Below are positions 14,362 to 32,257 of a DNA stretch of 64,000 nt, piece after piece; within the stretch, counting starts at the first letter, position 1; each line of letters starts with the position of its first letter. Under the pieces are notes generated by a model that saw nothing but the letters and a program-made list of their open reading frames with translations, was not told the origin of the DNA and made no database searches. Made by a program: the position numbers and the translations under genes. The DNA is taken from the NCBI GenBank assembly GCA_023101725.1, contig JALJCO010007877.1, positions 372,001 through 436,000 of the forward strand, read 5' to 3'. The DNA is from Atherinomorus stipes (lineage: Eukaryota > Chordata > Actinopteri > Atheriniformes > Atherinidae).

Positions 14362-14565
14362 AGGTAAGCCCCGTGTTCAAGCCACTTATTTTTTTATAGA
14401 ATATTAATTTTCCCCGGATTTTTAAGAAATGGTGGTATTTCTTTGATGTACTTCTCAGGAGTTTACTCTCATTGATAAAGCTATAAATTACCGGCAGTCT
14501 TATCTGTATGTAACTGGTTATGACTGTGCATGTTTATAATGCTGCAAATGCCTTTCTGCCGCTTT

Positions 14566-14946
14566 TTATGCTTTTATTCTTATGTGGGAACATTGATGGC
14601 AGTAATCTGGATGAACGTAATCGTTAACAGTCCTGAGGAGACGGGAACAGCGGGCGGCGCTGTGATTCTGTACATCCACTGATTTAATGGTGTTTTCTAT
14701 CATCTGTACAAAAACAACTACAGGGTTTAAAAAGTGAGACCACATTATATGCTTTTTTTTATCAGTCACAAAGTGATCGGAACATATTGTTAGATGTTTC
14801 CATGGTTTCCAGCGTGAACTGTCAGCATTTATGGGCTTGATAGCAGCTAGCCACTTAGCATGTTGTTCGGGACTTTTTCTGTTGTTTTGGGAACTGGAAC
14901 AAACATATTCTCTTGTCCGTGTGATAGATATGTTTATGGCAGCCAT
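14566..14946 (-). pseudogene. THAP-like zinc-finger fragment inside the element
   Basis: The open frame of 126 codons on the minus strand begins MAAINISITRTREYVC and contains HAKWLAAIK, then W-K-P-W and ICSDHFVTDKKK. Spacing of W, P and C-x2-H follows the C-terminal half of a THAP domain (C2CH zinc finger, DNA binding; found in P-element and Kolobok transposases and in host THAP proteins). The first cysteine pair is incomplete, since only one Cys of the expected C-x2-4-C is visible, so the finger is probably degenerate. After residue 75 nothing recognisable follows. Confidence 0.5.
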
Positions 14947-15111
14947 ACACAGCGGGACTTCTCGGTATTTCCAAAGTAGAATAAACGAAGATTGACGAGT
15001 AATGAAGCAGTTAATTCAGTGGCTCCCCTATGCAACGAAGCCATGTTTTCACCTGTTACCTAACCGGATGTGACGAATTTGGCGAAAATTCCCGGATGTT
15101 CGCGGTGATCC

Positions 15112-15222
15112 ATACCAGCTAGTTAATAAATAATAAAATAAATGAAAGGGTATTTAATTCCTTGTGGAGTGCTTTGGGTCTCTATACCAGCTAGTTACAA
15201 AATAATAAAATAAATGAAAGTT
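15112..15222. repeat. Tandem duplication of the element's target region
   Basis: ATACCAGCTAGTT plus an AATAAAATAAATGAAAG run occurs at 15112-15149 and again at 15184-15220. GGGTATTTAATTCCTTGTGG...TCTCTAT occurs at 13965-14007 and at 15148-15185. The order is A-element-B-A'-B', so an AB unit of about 73 bases was duplicated and one copy received the element. Confidence 0.85.
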
Positions 15223-15225
15223 ACT

Positions 15226-15230
<5 letters not shown>

Positions 15231-15303
<73 letters not shown>

Positions 15304-15359
15304 TGAGTTGTTTTTTTTTTGTTTTACTTTGCACTGAATGTTGTTTTTTTTTTAACTCG

Positions 15360-15427
<68 letters not shown>
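15231..15427. repeat. (AT)n and (GT)n(AT)n microsatellites
   Basis: Two long AT tracts, about 15231-15300 and 15362-15427, the second led by a short GT tract. They are separated by T-rich sequence that resembles 3470-3530. Confidence 0.9.
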
Positions 15428-15430
<3 letters not shown>

Positions 15431-16111
15431 GAATAATAAACTTACTTCATTGATCAGTTATCAATTAGGTACAACAGTAAGTATAGAACACTGCATACTG
15501 TACAATGTGCAACATGTACAACAGTTTACACTAAACACACCAGAGAACAATTTGCAAAACAGATTTGTATTTTTTTTTGTTTGTTGTTTTTTCCTTTCTA
15601 CATTTGAAATTAAATAATGTGCAGTTTCTTTTAAATATCAAGAGTCTTGTTTATTTTAGGTTCCTCGCATATTCACGTGCCATAAGGCCAGTTCTACAAC
15701 AACAAAAGATGAAAACAAGGTTTATCTCCAGACCATTTACATTTGTGGATTAGAAATTTTCCCAGATTAAAAGCTGAATAATATAAAGTACACGATTTGG
15801 CTATCCATTCAATGCAAACCGTAACACACCATGAAAAACATTAATCTTCATATTAATACCAAGTTTAGCACAGATAAAAATTTGCATGTCTGACCAGAAA
15901 AGTTAAAATAGTTTTGCAATTAAAAACAAAACATTGGCTCAATGTTAGACTGGCAGAACACAAACGTAAAAATTTAAGTGAAATCTTTCAGTATTTTCTT
16001 TGCAGGATCAGTTTAAAGTTACTTGAAGAATTTTACAGCAGTTGGAAACCAATTTTATTTTATGTTAGTTCTTTTTTTCATGAACTTTGACGTGGACGTC
16101 ATATCCGGACT

Positions 16112-16122
16112 TGCGCAGACGC
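16112..16122. promoter_or_regulatory. NRF1-like motif upstream of DCTN5
   Basis: TGCGCAGACGC about 115 bases before the DCTN5 start codon, beside TCCGGA (ETS-like) and GACGTCA (CRE-like). Together these look like a TATA-less housekeeping promoter; function is inferred. Confidence 0.35.
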
Positions 16123-16232
16123 ACAGGGAAGCGACGACTGTATTTTTTCGGAGCTCTGAGTTGAATCTGATGCTTTGGCTATTGTTATTGAATAATAACC
16201 TTTATCTTTAATATTTAATCAATATCCTCACT

Positions 16233-22225
<5,993 letters not shown>

Positions 22226-24790
22226 GTTTCTGGGATTGTCCTGTGTTCAGCAAGTCACAGCAGAAGTCTGGGACTACCTTCAGGCTAGAACGGACTTTAA
22301 AAGCTCACCTTTAATCCTTCATCCCTGAAACCTTGACTTTTATCACCTCTAAAGTAAAAGCATCAGATTCTACACATTCATGAAAAGAAAAAGATTGGAA
22401 ATGGTATGAAACGGCTGCACAGTTGCAGCTTCTGTAAAATTTTAAAATCCTTTAAGAACACTAGGATTTGTCACTCCAGATACAGATAAACATCTTGAAT
22501 TTGTTTTTCCTCATGAGCTATGGGAAAACTGAAGGACCTGAAGAGGTGGAGGAGTGATGAAGGATGGGCTAATGCAACTTAAGCAACAGCCATGGACCAA
22601 AATGGTAGCAACCATTGTTTGATGATGGCTGCATGTTCACACTGAGCAAAGTAAAATGTTCTGTAGTTTTGTTTTTAAACGCTTCAGGATGTTTTGTTTT
22701 TTTTATTGCTTCCTTCTTCAACAGCTTATGTACATCATCAAAGTATTACATTGTGGATTTAATTAATAGTTTCAAGGAGTTATTAACGGAACGTGTTGCA
22801 GGACCTCTGGTTTGCATCCATTATTCTCTACATGTCCAGTAACTGCAGCCAGCTGTCAAATATTTATGACTATAAATATGTAAATCCTTGTGAAGTCTTG
22901 ACTGCAGTTTTTACTGTGGATTTATCACTATGGATAACTTTGTAATATGGATCACAAGGACATGCGTTTAAACCAGTGGTGGTGATGCACAGGTCAAGAC
23001 AACCACAAGGAAATGTGCAAGGTTTCTTTAACTTATAGCTTTTAGAGAATTTAACAATTTTTTAACCTTAAAAGATGAGGCAATAGCTGAATCTGTGCAG
23101 TCAAGGAGAAAAAAAATGACAGGAAAAAGTTCTCAATTTCTAAATTGGTGGTGGTAAACTGGGAACAAAAAACTGTGGGGGCTTGTCTGCCTTCACCTAA
23201 CTTTACTTTCTAATGCAATCTTCATGGCGCCCCCCTGTGGTTTGCATCAGGAAATCAAGAAACTAAAGAAAGTAAGAGTAAAAATTTACAAAAATATAAT
23301 TAAGTAAAATAAAATATTGTTTTTAAATTGTGATTGGAAATTTAAAAAAAAAAAAAAAAACAACTAAAAACTATCTCAGACACATAAGAGCACCTTTGCC
23401 ATGAACAGTCAACCAACATACCAGTCAACAGGTGAAGTCTGAACATAAAAGAAAACAGCTGATTGCAGCAATTGCCTCTAAGTGTTGCTCATCTAAATTT
23501 TAGCTTCAGAGCCCTCATCATTTTTTTTTTTTTTTTAAATATTTCTTTTGAATCACAAATCAAAATCAAGTCATGATTTTTATAAAATTCTCATGCATTT
23601 TTTTTCTTCCAATTTATTTCACTGATGATTTTTTTCCTTCTTTAATTGGGGGGTATGAATAATTTTAAGGATGATTGTAAGTAAGCAATGTTGATCAGCA
23701 TATTTGTTTTACCTTAAAAACGCTTACTTTTTAAAAAACTCATGTCAGACACCTGCATTGCCCAATCAGATCCATGATGTCTGAAGTTTCTGCAGTCAGG
23801 ACTAAAAACATTCCCTCCAAATTGGCCATATATAATCAATATCTAAAAGTTATAAATTCAGCATTATGTAAAAGAACAGATTAAAATCAAAAAGCAAAAT
23901 CAAAACTCCCCAGTTTCATTTAATGAAATAGTCCATCCAATTCAAACTCAATGGTTTTATTTCTTTTACAATGAGAACCACATATACCAACAATTAAATG
24001 TTTAGTATATAGATTAGCCATTTATTGGTTTTCTTTAACAAATAAGTATCAAGAAACAGCTGATAATAGTGTTGGCTCCAGAGACATGTGGCATAAGTCT
24101 TTTGAAACAATATTTGTGAAGGCCATGACTGGCTCAGGGAAGAAACGAAAAACGCTAAGCTTCACCTCTATTGTAACCACACTGATCAGCCAAGAGGGGG
24201 CAAAACACTACAGGTTCAACATCAGTTTGGAAACATGTAAAATCTGTAGTCAAACTTTTGGGAGAAGGGGGACTACAGTTCCTTTCATAGCCAGAAAAAC
24301 ATCCCACTCTCCCTTTAACTGACATGCTGTCATGACATGATACAGGGAAGTCATCGCTACTAGTTGAGCCAAACACTCAGTTTAGTTTCAGTCAAATGTG
24401 CCAGCAAAGTGTAAGTGGAGTGTTGGATACAAACAGTGAGCTCAGCATGGAGAGGAAATGTTTGCAAAGCATTCCCTCTGATTTAACCAATGTATGGACA
24501 GATCACTGGTCAGGAGCACAGAATTAGGCAAGGAGCGCTGCCTACACTCAAGACACTGAACTGCAGATGACTTGAAATGTAACTTTCAGGTATTCCAGAA
24601 ACTGAAAGCATCCCATGTCTTTTTAACTACACCCAAGGCAGCTGACACCTACCACAGCTTGCAGGACACCGTCTGCACCCAACATTGACAACTTATCAAC
24701 CTCATATATATAAATAGACTCTGAAGGCAAATTAAATTTACATTTTTCCAAATGAAAAAAAAAAAAAAAACACTTGCATTTGCCTCAATA
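22226..24790. other. DCTN5 3' UTR and convergent intergenic space
   Basis: After the DCTN5 stop there is AT-rich sequence with no recognisable coding region and no clear repeat family. AATAAA-like hexamers occur near 23305-23312, but the real DCTN5 poly(A) site cannot be decided from sequence. HAPSTR1 ends from the opposite side near 24797, so the two genes converge. Confidence 0.5.
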
Positions 24791-24796
24791 AGTGGT

Positions 24797-24802
24797 TTTA
24801 TT
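24797..24802 (-). terminator. hapstr1: Probable HAPSTR1 poly(A) signal
   Basis: TTTATT on plus (AATAAA on minus, context GTAAATAAAACC). It would give a 3' UTR of about 2.4 kb, consistent with the long UTR of the human gene. Other hexamers may be used. Confidence 0.45.
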
Positions 24803-27225
24803 TACAACCACCAGATGCAGAACTTCATTTGAACAAGTCTCAGCTGTTTTTTTCTGTGACTGACGAGCATACAATCGTGTGTATGAATAGAAAAGGCAAC
24901 TTAGAACGTAAAAATGAAATAAGTGACTTCAGTGTAACAGAAGTTAACAACAGGCTATAAGCAACTGAGGAAACAACTGCTTTCTGAGCTGTAGGAGGTG
25001 AATGGGTGTGAACGACAAACATCTCGCACATCAGCTCCTGAGGGTAAAAAGGGGGAGATACTTCCACCCCAGACAGCTCAGTGACAACTATGGCAGGTGT
25101 TTCTGGTAACATTTCTAATTTGCTTTAATATCTTGACAACTCAAGATTTCTATTAAGTCATTTTCACACATCTATGTTCACATGGTCAGCAGTATTCTGA
25201 TATTAACCCAATTAACTTCTTCTGAATGGATTTCTTCAAGATTTACTTGCCATGTAAACAGCATCTTCTTTATCCTAAAAACAAGGTCACATTTAGTGCA
25301 AGCAATAATCTAAATAACACAATAGCTTGTTTTCATAGATCGCGTAGCATAAACAGCTCTGGGTGAATGAGAAACCCAAACAGGCTAAATTTCTGTGGCT
25401 GTAATCAATACTTTACATGGGTGAAAACAGAAAAGCAGATTGTAATGTGGGTAGTACGCGGTTACGTGCCATGGCAACGTGAAGTGAATATCTATGTACA
25501 ACTTAGCATAATCCAAATATTTAATTTACATTAAAGTTAAGTCAGAATATTGCTGTCCAAGTACACATAGTCTTTTCCTTATATCATAATTGATTTATAT
25601 GAAATCAGTGTCTCCTGATGTACTCCCTTATTAAAGGCATCAACTATTCCCAAAAGGAAAGTCGCCCAATTTGCACCATTTTGTCCCATGAAAATCGATT
25701 CCATCCACATTTTATTAATGCACACACCCCTTTCACATGAAGCAGAGCATAAATCAACAGAATCAAACACAAAGCCATTTCAACAGTATTTTGTGTGCAC
25801 AGGTTGGCATGTTCTTTTATACATGCTCTGCTGTAACATTAAAAGATTTAGGATTTTCTTTGCAGCACCAATTATTTTCCAATAAGTTAAATAATTTTTC
25901 TAACAGGGAAGGGCTCAGTCTTTGAATATTAGTGGAAGCGACACACAGAAATGCTCCACAGTATGCTTAAATACTTTGTAAGAGTTGCTGGAATCAAGTG
26001 CTCAACTGCACAAGCGGGCCTTACTTAGAGCTGGAAAGGCTACAAGTGGAATACAATGGAAGAGCCGATTTATTTGCACGAGTAAGAGGTGAAAGCTAAG
26101 TGCAAAAAATACTTATTGCAACTCATCAGAATCATCACACGACCACATAAAAACAGCAGCTGCTTTCATGATAAGACTAGGGTAAAGGGAGAAAGGGCAT
26201 CACAGTCAGCAAGTGGGCCGTCTGAGAAGCTGAATCCACACAAGATTTCCTTGCCATTACGCTGAACACCAGCAACAAAAAGAAAATAAAAGAGAAGAAG
26301 TAATGAAAAATTAACTTGGCTTTTGCTGCTGCAAACAGTGGCAACAAACCTAGATTTTAACACTGGTGGTTGAAGAATGAAAAGGTGACTGTAGCCAGTC
26401 AAGCCACAAATGAAGCAGAGCAGGAAGCAGAGAACATGGTCTGAATGTCCAAACATGAACAGCCTGCTATTAGTAGTTAAATGCCGTCAACCTAGTAGCC
26501 AGAGATATGTAAACTGGTTAACAAGTGGCAGATGAGGCTGGGTGACGCCACACATTACTACTAGGTGAATTCGCTCCACCACTGACAGGCAACATCGTTT
26601 TAGAGCTGTAAGGATGAAGTAACAGAAAACACAGGTGGGCTGTCCGATCAGGGGGTGAGTCTCAGACAAAGTTAGTCCAACATTTGGCGAGCAACTCAAT
26701 CCGCTGAGTGAAAAGGATTTGATCATGGCCCTCACTTCCTTATTAAGGTGGTGGGTGAGGATGAGTGAGGTTAAGAGAGGGAAGGGCACAAATCTGTCAG
26801 ATCAGGTGGCTTTTGCTTGTTGAGCAACGCGGTCCATTTTCACCCGACGAGAACTTTAGACATCCCAGAATTAATTAGCGATCGTCTTCGTTGTCTCCTT
26901 TCCGGGGCAGAGAGGTATGATGAGCAATGTGTGACGTCCCTAACTTCCCAGACACCCACTCACACACACATCGTTCTGATTGTGGATCAGTGATTTGTAC
27001 TTAAAGTGTTGGGAAAGGAGACAAGGAATAGATTTTATCCAATAGACCAAACCCAACTGAGAGCCTTCGGACCCAGTTTTTTCTTTCTTCCCCCCTCCCC
27101 CCAGTCCACACTTCCGGATGTCTGTATATCAGCGCATCTGTACCACATAAGCCCATCCGTCTCCCTCTCATGGACTTGGCTTTTAAGACCTCCCCCCCTC
27201 CCCTCACACATAGGCAGGCAGCATA
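24803..27225 (-). other. hapstr1: HAPSTR1 3' UTR (inferred)
   Basis: There is no supported coding region on either strand between the HAPSTR1 stop and the putative poly(A) signal. The stretch is unique-looking with few repeats, unlike the flanking intergenic DNA, which favours transcribed UTR. Confidence 0.45.
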
Positions 27226-30200
27226 TCAGATCATCCTGTTGCGTTTGTGCGTAGGTGAGTCTGTGATGACATCACTACACTGGGTGGAGTTTCGTTTCCT
27301 GGTCCCTCCCCCTCCGGCAGAGGCGGAGCCTGTAGAGTCCAGATGCAGTGCCATCTCTTCAGAGATGAAAGTGTTCAGGTCGACATCTTGGAGCCCGTTG
27401 CGCCTGCTGCGGCACACTGGCCCCGCGCCAGAGGACCCACCTCCACTTGCACTGCCTGCATTGCTGCTGCTCCCGCTAACATGTGTGGGGGAACCTGGAG
27501 CACCAGAGCGCACACTGATACTTGCCATGGCCCCGCTCAGACCTGCGGAAGCACAAGACAAAAATTATGTTACTAAGAAAAGCAACAAAGATATGAAAAA
27601 TTAGATAAAATTGTTCTGATATTGTTTATTATATCATAAAATATATATTATAATACATTGTTATATTTATTATATTCTGATAATATTCTGATATAATCTT
27701 TCGCCAACATAACGTGACCAATATGCAGAGCTGATTGGCTGCAGATAACCTTTAACCTTTGTAATGAGGAAAGTGCAAGATTAGAATTTAAACAGCAAAT
27801 GATTTTTTTTAAGAGAACTACAATCTACACTGTGGAGTATAGACTGTAGCCGGGGGCGGTGGCGACATTCTTCCAGACAGAGTTCGCATTCACTCCAACA
27901 GATCAGACTTTTAAAAAACATCTTCCACTCTCTGCCAGAGGTGGCGCTACGCCAAGATATACTGGATGTTATTACAGGTTAGCTTCTGTTTCTACCGTAT
28001 TACAGAAAAACACGGAGCTGCATCAGACCCTAGTGGTCTTCAATTGATCATATTATTTCTATCAAAACTTTTACAAGATTTTTCCATGTCTTACTGCGAG
28101 GTTTCTCCCATCCAGACCCACCTACCATCACACATGCGCTTATGTTGTGGTTGCGTTTACCCACAATGCTGTGGGCTGAACCCACAAAGCACTTTTCTTT
28201 GTAGTCTGCTTCCTGTACCTGATCTATTTAAAACAGACCAAGACCCGCATTTGTAGGCGGACCATGTCCGCTTCTTTAAGCCGAATCAATTTGTTTGCAC
28301 ATTAACAATTGCCCAAACTAAGCAGATTTTCGGTGCAAAATTATGGGATTCGAATCAAAAGAGGCTGGTGTGAATGCAACCTTACTCCAACATCAAAAAA
28401 ACATATTTTGTTGGAAAGTGTCTGTGACACAAGGTCAAAAGGAAAACACTTTAAAACAACTCCTTTTTCTTTTAACCATCAATATATGAACAACATCTCT
28501 TATCCATCCTTTTCATTTTTAATTCAGCAGCTTATATACTTGATCTGTACAGCAGAATAGCTGAAAAACCCATGGCTGTTTATCAAGTTGGTGCAGAATT
28601 TGTGTACGTACTGACTGACACTTTACACACAAGTAAAACGATTTTCCCATTCCCAAACACAAATACCACTTGTGAAATACAAAGTGTTTCAGATAACTGA
28701 GACAGGAGACACAGCGAAACCTCCTGACAGAGTCTGAACTTGCATTTCTGTAACCTAACTCATGAAATGCCTCATATGATCCAGCCTAACCTCAGGTGCA
28801 CCCTAAACAGTCTTACATGTCAACCCCTTGACTGAAAGTACTCAGTATTTATTTATGTCCAGTGCATCAGAAATATCATCACACCGTGACGTAAAAAAAA
28901 CTATAAATACATACAAGCTTCTGCATTTCAAAAATGAGAAAAAGTAACAACAAAAAAAAAGGAAACATGACTGCTGATTTAGTCAAACTGTCACACACAG
29001 ATGAGGTCAAAGTGAAGCCCTCTTTCACTATTGGCCAATACACACACACCCAAGCAAAACAAACACTTATCTCTGTGCCACATGTTGCACAGTAGGATGA
29101 CTGAAGGACAAGCATGCTATCACACACACAAACACAAGGAGAACATAAAAGACTCACTATCCCTCCAGCGGAAGTATCTGGAAACTTTCTGGAGTAAATA
29201 TACTACTGACTAGTACTGAAATGTGTAACACTTCTATCCTACAGTATACCTGCCACCAGTGATGTTTCACATCTGCTGTGTTAGTTGTAAGCCAGGCTAA
29301 CACTTTTTCCTTACCGTGCAGCGCTATGGCCTCCCTGAAGGGCTGGAGGTCTGCTTCTACAGATGAGCCAGTCTCAGCTGGTGAATTAGCACGGCTGGGG
29401 GCCACCATGGCCAGCCGAGAGTTGGTCCTACTACTTCTGTGTGGTGGTGCTTTGCCGCACAAGAAGCTAATGAGATCCTCCCTGCGGATGGTTCTCCGAC
29501 GCTTTTTCACCCAAGCCAACATGTCCTGCGAGTGATGACGAGCACAATCAGTCAGCTAGTAAATGCATTACTTTCGCACTGCTGAATTCTTTGGTACTTT
29601 CCATCACCATTACTGTATAAACATGATCTTATCTGTGAGCACAGGTTGTTTAATGCTTAAATGGCAAGTAAACATGACAAGTAGGTGTAATAACACAACT
29701 TTTACAAATGTCACACAAAAAGAAAACCTTGTAATCAGACGTACCTTGTTACGACGTTGGTGGCCTATCTGAATACCCCGATCAAAACTTCTCTGGTGGG
29801 CATCCACACTCTCTGAGATGATTGAGGACATTAATGCAATAATTGAAAATATAATAGTAACAACACATGTATAGCTATTACACACAAAAATTAAATGTGG
29901 CTGCTATTTAGAAGCAGTCTCTTATTATGAGAGGTTCCCTGCTAAACTAAGCCTAGCTAATTTAGTTTTAACTATTGTACAACACGACTGCCACTTGGTT
30001 TCACTAGTGATAACAGTTTTAAGCCCCTTAACCACTGCTTTATCTGACAAAACGTCAAACCTAGATCTATATTGAGTTGCCAAGTGTGACTGTCAATATA
30101 AACATATCTACATTTACAGATTTAGCAATAAGTAGTGTTTTTTGACGGTTCTAAGCACAGAAAACTTTTCAGCTGTGGTATGGATTAGATCAATATGTCT

Positions 30201-31548
30201 TGCTTAAAAACACAAGGACAGAGAGGGGACATGTAGATAGTTACCTTTGTAAAGGTTGGTTACTGCTGTAGCAGCGTTTTGAAATGGCACCCACAGTGAC
30301 AGGCCTTGCTGATGGCATACCCTGTCTGTTGCAGAGAGGGGGAAAAGTGTTCAGTTACTTTGCATTACATAACGCTGAGATTTTCAGGAACGCTGATTTG
30401 TGATATTAAGTAGTATAACCAAAGGACGGCTAGGGGTTCAAGTGAGAATAATTTTGTAACGCCATTTTGTATCGCATCTACGATTGCAGAGACGGGGATT
30501 GGCATAAAAATAGCTGTCAGCAAGCCCGAGATAGCCAGCTTGGCGCACTGTTTAGCAAGAAAACAGCCAACTTATCTGCGCTGCCAACAGTATAGTTGGA
30601 GAGCGATGTGGAAAGAAAAGTGCCAAATGAGGATTAAGTGACCAAAACTCACTGCATTTGAACATATATACAATGTCACCGAAGACCAAGGGAAACGGAG
30701 CCCAATAACTCCACGTCGAACCAATATTATCCTCGCCATTTTGTGCTTATAACGTTTGCTAAACCCACTTCTCAGAAAACAAGGTCTCGCAGGACCTGAA
30801 CAGTTGTCTGCCTTTAAGATTATATCGTTAAATGACACTTAAAGAGTCAGTGGTGACTTGAGTAACAGATGTTAACACTGACAGTATACAAGAGTCTGTC
30901 AGCTGGGAATGTCGCGTAGCTACGATTGTTGTTACCATCGCCATTTTGTAACTAGCCTGGCTAATGTTAGGTTAGCTGCCGTTTAACTTGCCGAGAATAC
31001 TTGTGTCAAACTATGGTTAATGACAATAACTTATTAACAGCATTTAGTTGGATTCCTGTTGCCTAGTTACTAAAATAAGTGTCTGACGCCGGACCTTACC
31101 CTAAAATAATTTTAACCTTTTGCTAGGACAAGCTAGATGAATTTAGCACAAAAAGTCACCTGTAAACGCCACATTCCCTGTACCGGCTAGCAAGTCGGCT
31201 AACCAGCAAGCTAGCATTTACCGAACACTAAAGCTAACATTAATTCGCTGTAACAGTAGGGACGTTGTCCGATGCTAACAAACAAGTCAGTAGCATATTT
31301 CCAAAGTGTGTGTCCTTAGGCGAAGAAGCAAACAAAGAGTGCAGCTTTCAACCTTTGTATAACTGAGCCACGGCAGTGGCGGAGTTCTGGAAGAGATGCC
31401 ACAATTTATCCTGATCGTTGTCGGCCTCCTCCTCGCTCATATCCCTCTGCTCCGCTTCGGCCAAACACTGCCGCTCCCATTTTGAGAACCAGTGCTCGGG
31501 TCCGTGTTCCTGTATCTCTGAGTCTCCGTCTTCCTTCTTCTCCTCCAT
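27226..31548 (-). CDS. hapstr1: HAPSTR1 (C16orf72), HUWE1-associated stress-response protein
   Basis: HAPSTR1 is a nuclear stress-response regulator that works with the E3 ligase HUWE1. Exons (minus): 31353-31548, 30245-30325, 29745-29812, 29315-29525, 27226-27542 (stop 27226-27228). Phases agree throughout; the product is 290 residues against 275 in human. Exon 1 begins MEEKKEDGDSEIQEHGPEHW and ends LWHLFQNSATAVAQLYK. Exon 2 holds LSLWVPFQNAATAVTNLYK. Exon 3 has SFDRGIQIGHQRRNK. Exon 4 has LAWVKKRRRTIRREDLISFL and VEADLQPFREAIALHG. Exon 5 has LSGAMASISVRSGAPGSPTH, a Gly/Ser/Ala-rich insertion longer than in human, NTFISEEMALHLD, and the basic end SPTHKRNRMI, probably a nuclear localisation signal. 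The exon 1 donor reads GTTGAA, weaker than usual. It is head to head with USP7, 8.4 kb apart. Confidence 0.95.
30460..30948 (-). promoter_or_regulatory. Cluster of three YY1-like motifs in HAPSTR1 intron 1
   Basis: CGCCATTTTG (CAAAATGGCG on the gene strand) occurs exactly at 30460-30469, 30734-30743 and 30939-30948. YY1 binds AAAATGGCGGC and its sites often sit just downstream of start sites of housekeeping genes. The role here is inferred. Confidence 0.4.
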
Positions 31549-31990
31549 TTAATGCCCCTAAACTCGAGGGGAATTTGCGTCTAATCTTTGAAATGTGAAT
31601 ATGTGGACCGTATATTAATGATTATATATAAGGAAAGTCATAAATAGTGCTGTATAATTATCTATTTCGTCCTACAGTACTGCGCTGCTGCCTCCCCCTG
31701 CCATCTGAGAAGATAAGCCAAGCTAACTATTTTTCCTATTTGCCGACGCTGGGATATATATACAAGGCAGACTACCCTGTTATGTACTTTAGCCCACCCA
31801 TTATTCCTTATCTCACCGATAATTGGGCACTTGAAAACTGAGAGGCGGGCCTTAGATCACTTAAGAGAGTATGATTGGCTCCCCAACACGTCCGTTGTAA
31901 CCTTGACACAAAAGAACCTCTGAATGTATCCGGCTACTAAAGTTTGCAAGAGCTGCGCTGTGAAAATAAATAAACCTGTGAGCACTTTTT

Positions 31991-32089
31991 ATTATATTAT
32001 ATTATATTATATTATATTATATTATATTATATTATATTATATTATATTATATTATATTATATTATATTATATTATATTATATTATATTT
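31991..32089. repeat. (ATTAT)n pentanucleotide array
   Basis: About 20 almost perfect copies of ATTAT in tandem, a simple-sequence expansion upstream of HAPSTR1. Confidence 0.95.
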
Positions 32090-32240
32090 ATTATATATGA
32101 AAAAGGCTTTCTATTATAGAATTGAAATTATATCCGTGACAAAAAGACACTATTGATGACACATTAAAGACTTTAATTGCTTATTAGAAGAGAACAACTT
32201 ACTTATGAGCCGGTTCATTAAAAAAAATAAAGAAAAAGAA

Positions 32241-32257
32241 ATATATATGTATGTGTA

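Larger units (their letters stand above)
14008..15111. mobile_element. THAP-associated DNA element, copy 2, with terminal inverted repeats
   Basis: The left end is GGATCAGCGCGAGCC; the right end, read inward on the minus strand, is GGATCACCGCGAAC. Both termini also share GGTGAAAACATG(G)CTTCGT about 60-80 bases inside. The flanking host sequence exists a second time nearby without the element (15148-15222). Comparing them shows the insertion lies between CTCTAT and ATACCAG with a 2-bp AT duplication. It carries two coding fragments pointing toward each other, described separately. The superfamily is not certain: a THAP domain suggests a P- or Kolobok-like relative, but their usual 8-bp and TTAA duplications do not fit the 2-bp one seen here. 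Confidence 0.75.

Noticed and set aside
30572..30838. 88-codon minus-strand open frame in HAPSTR1 intron 1 as an alternative first exon
   Set aside because: It has no resemblance to HAPSTR1 and no donor in the right phase was identified.
31991..32089. Regular tandem array resembling a repeat-spacer locus
   Set aside because: It is a simple ATTAT expansion with no spacers, in a vertebrate genome.
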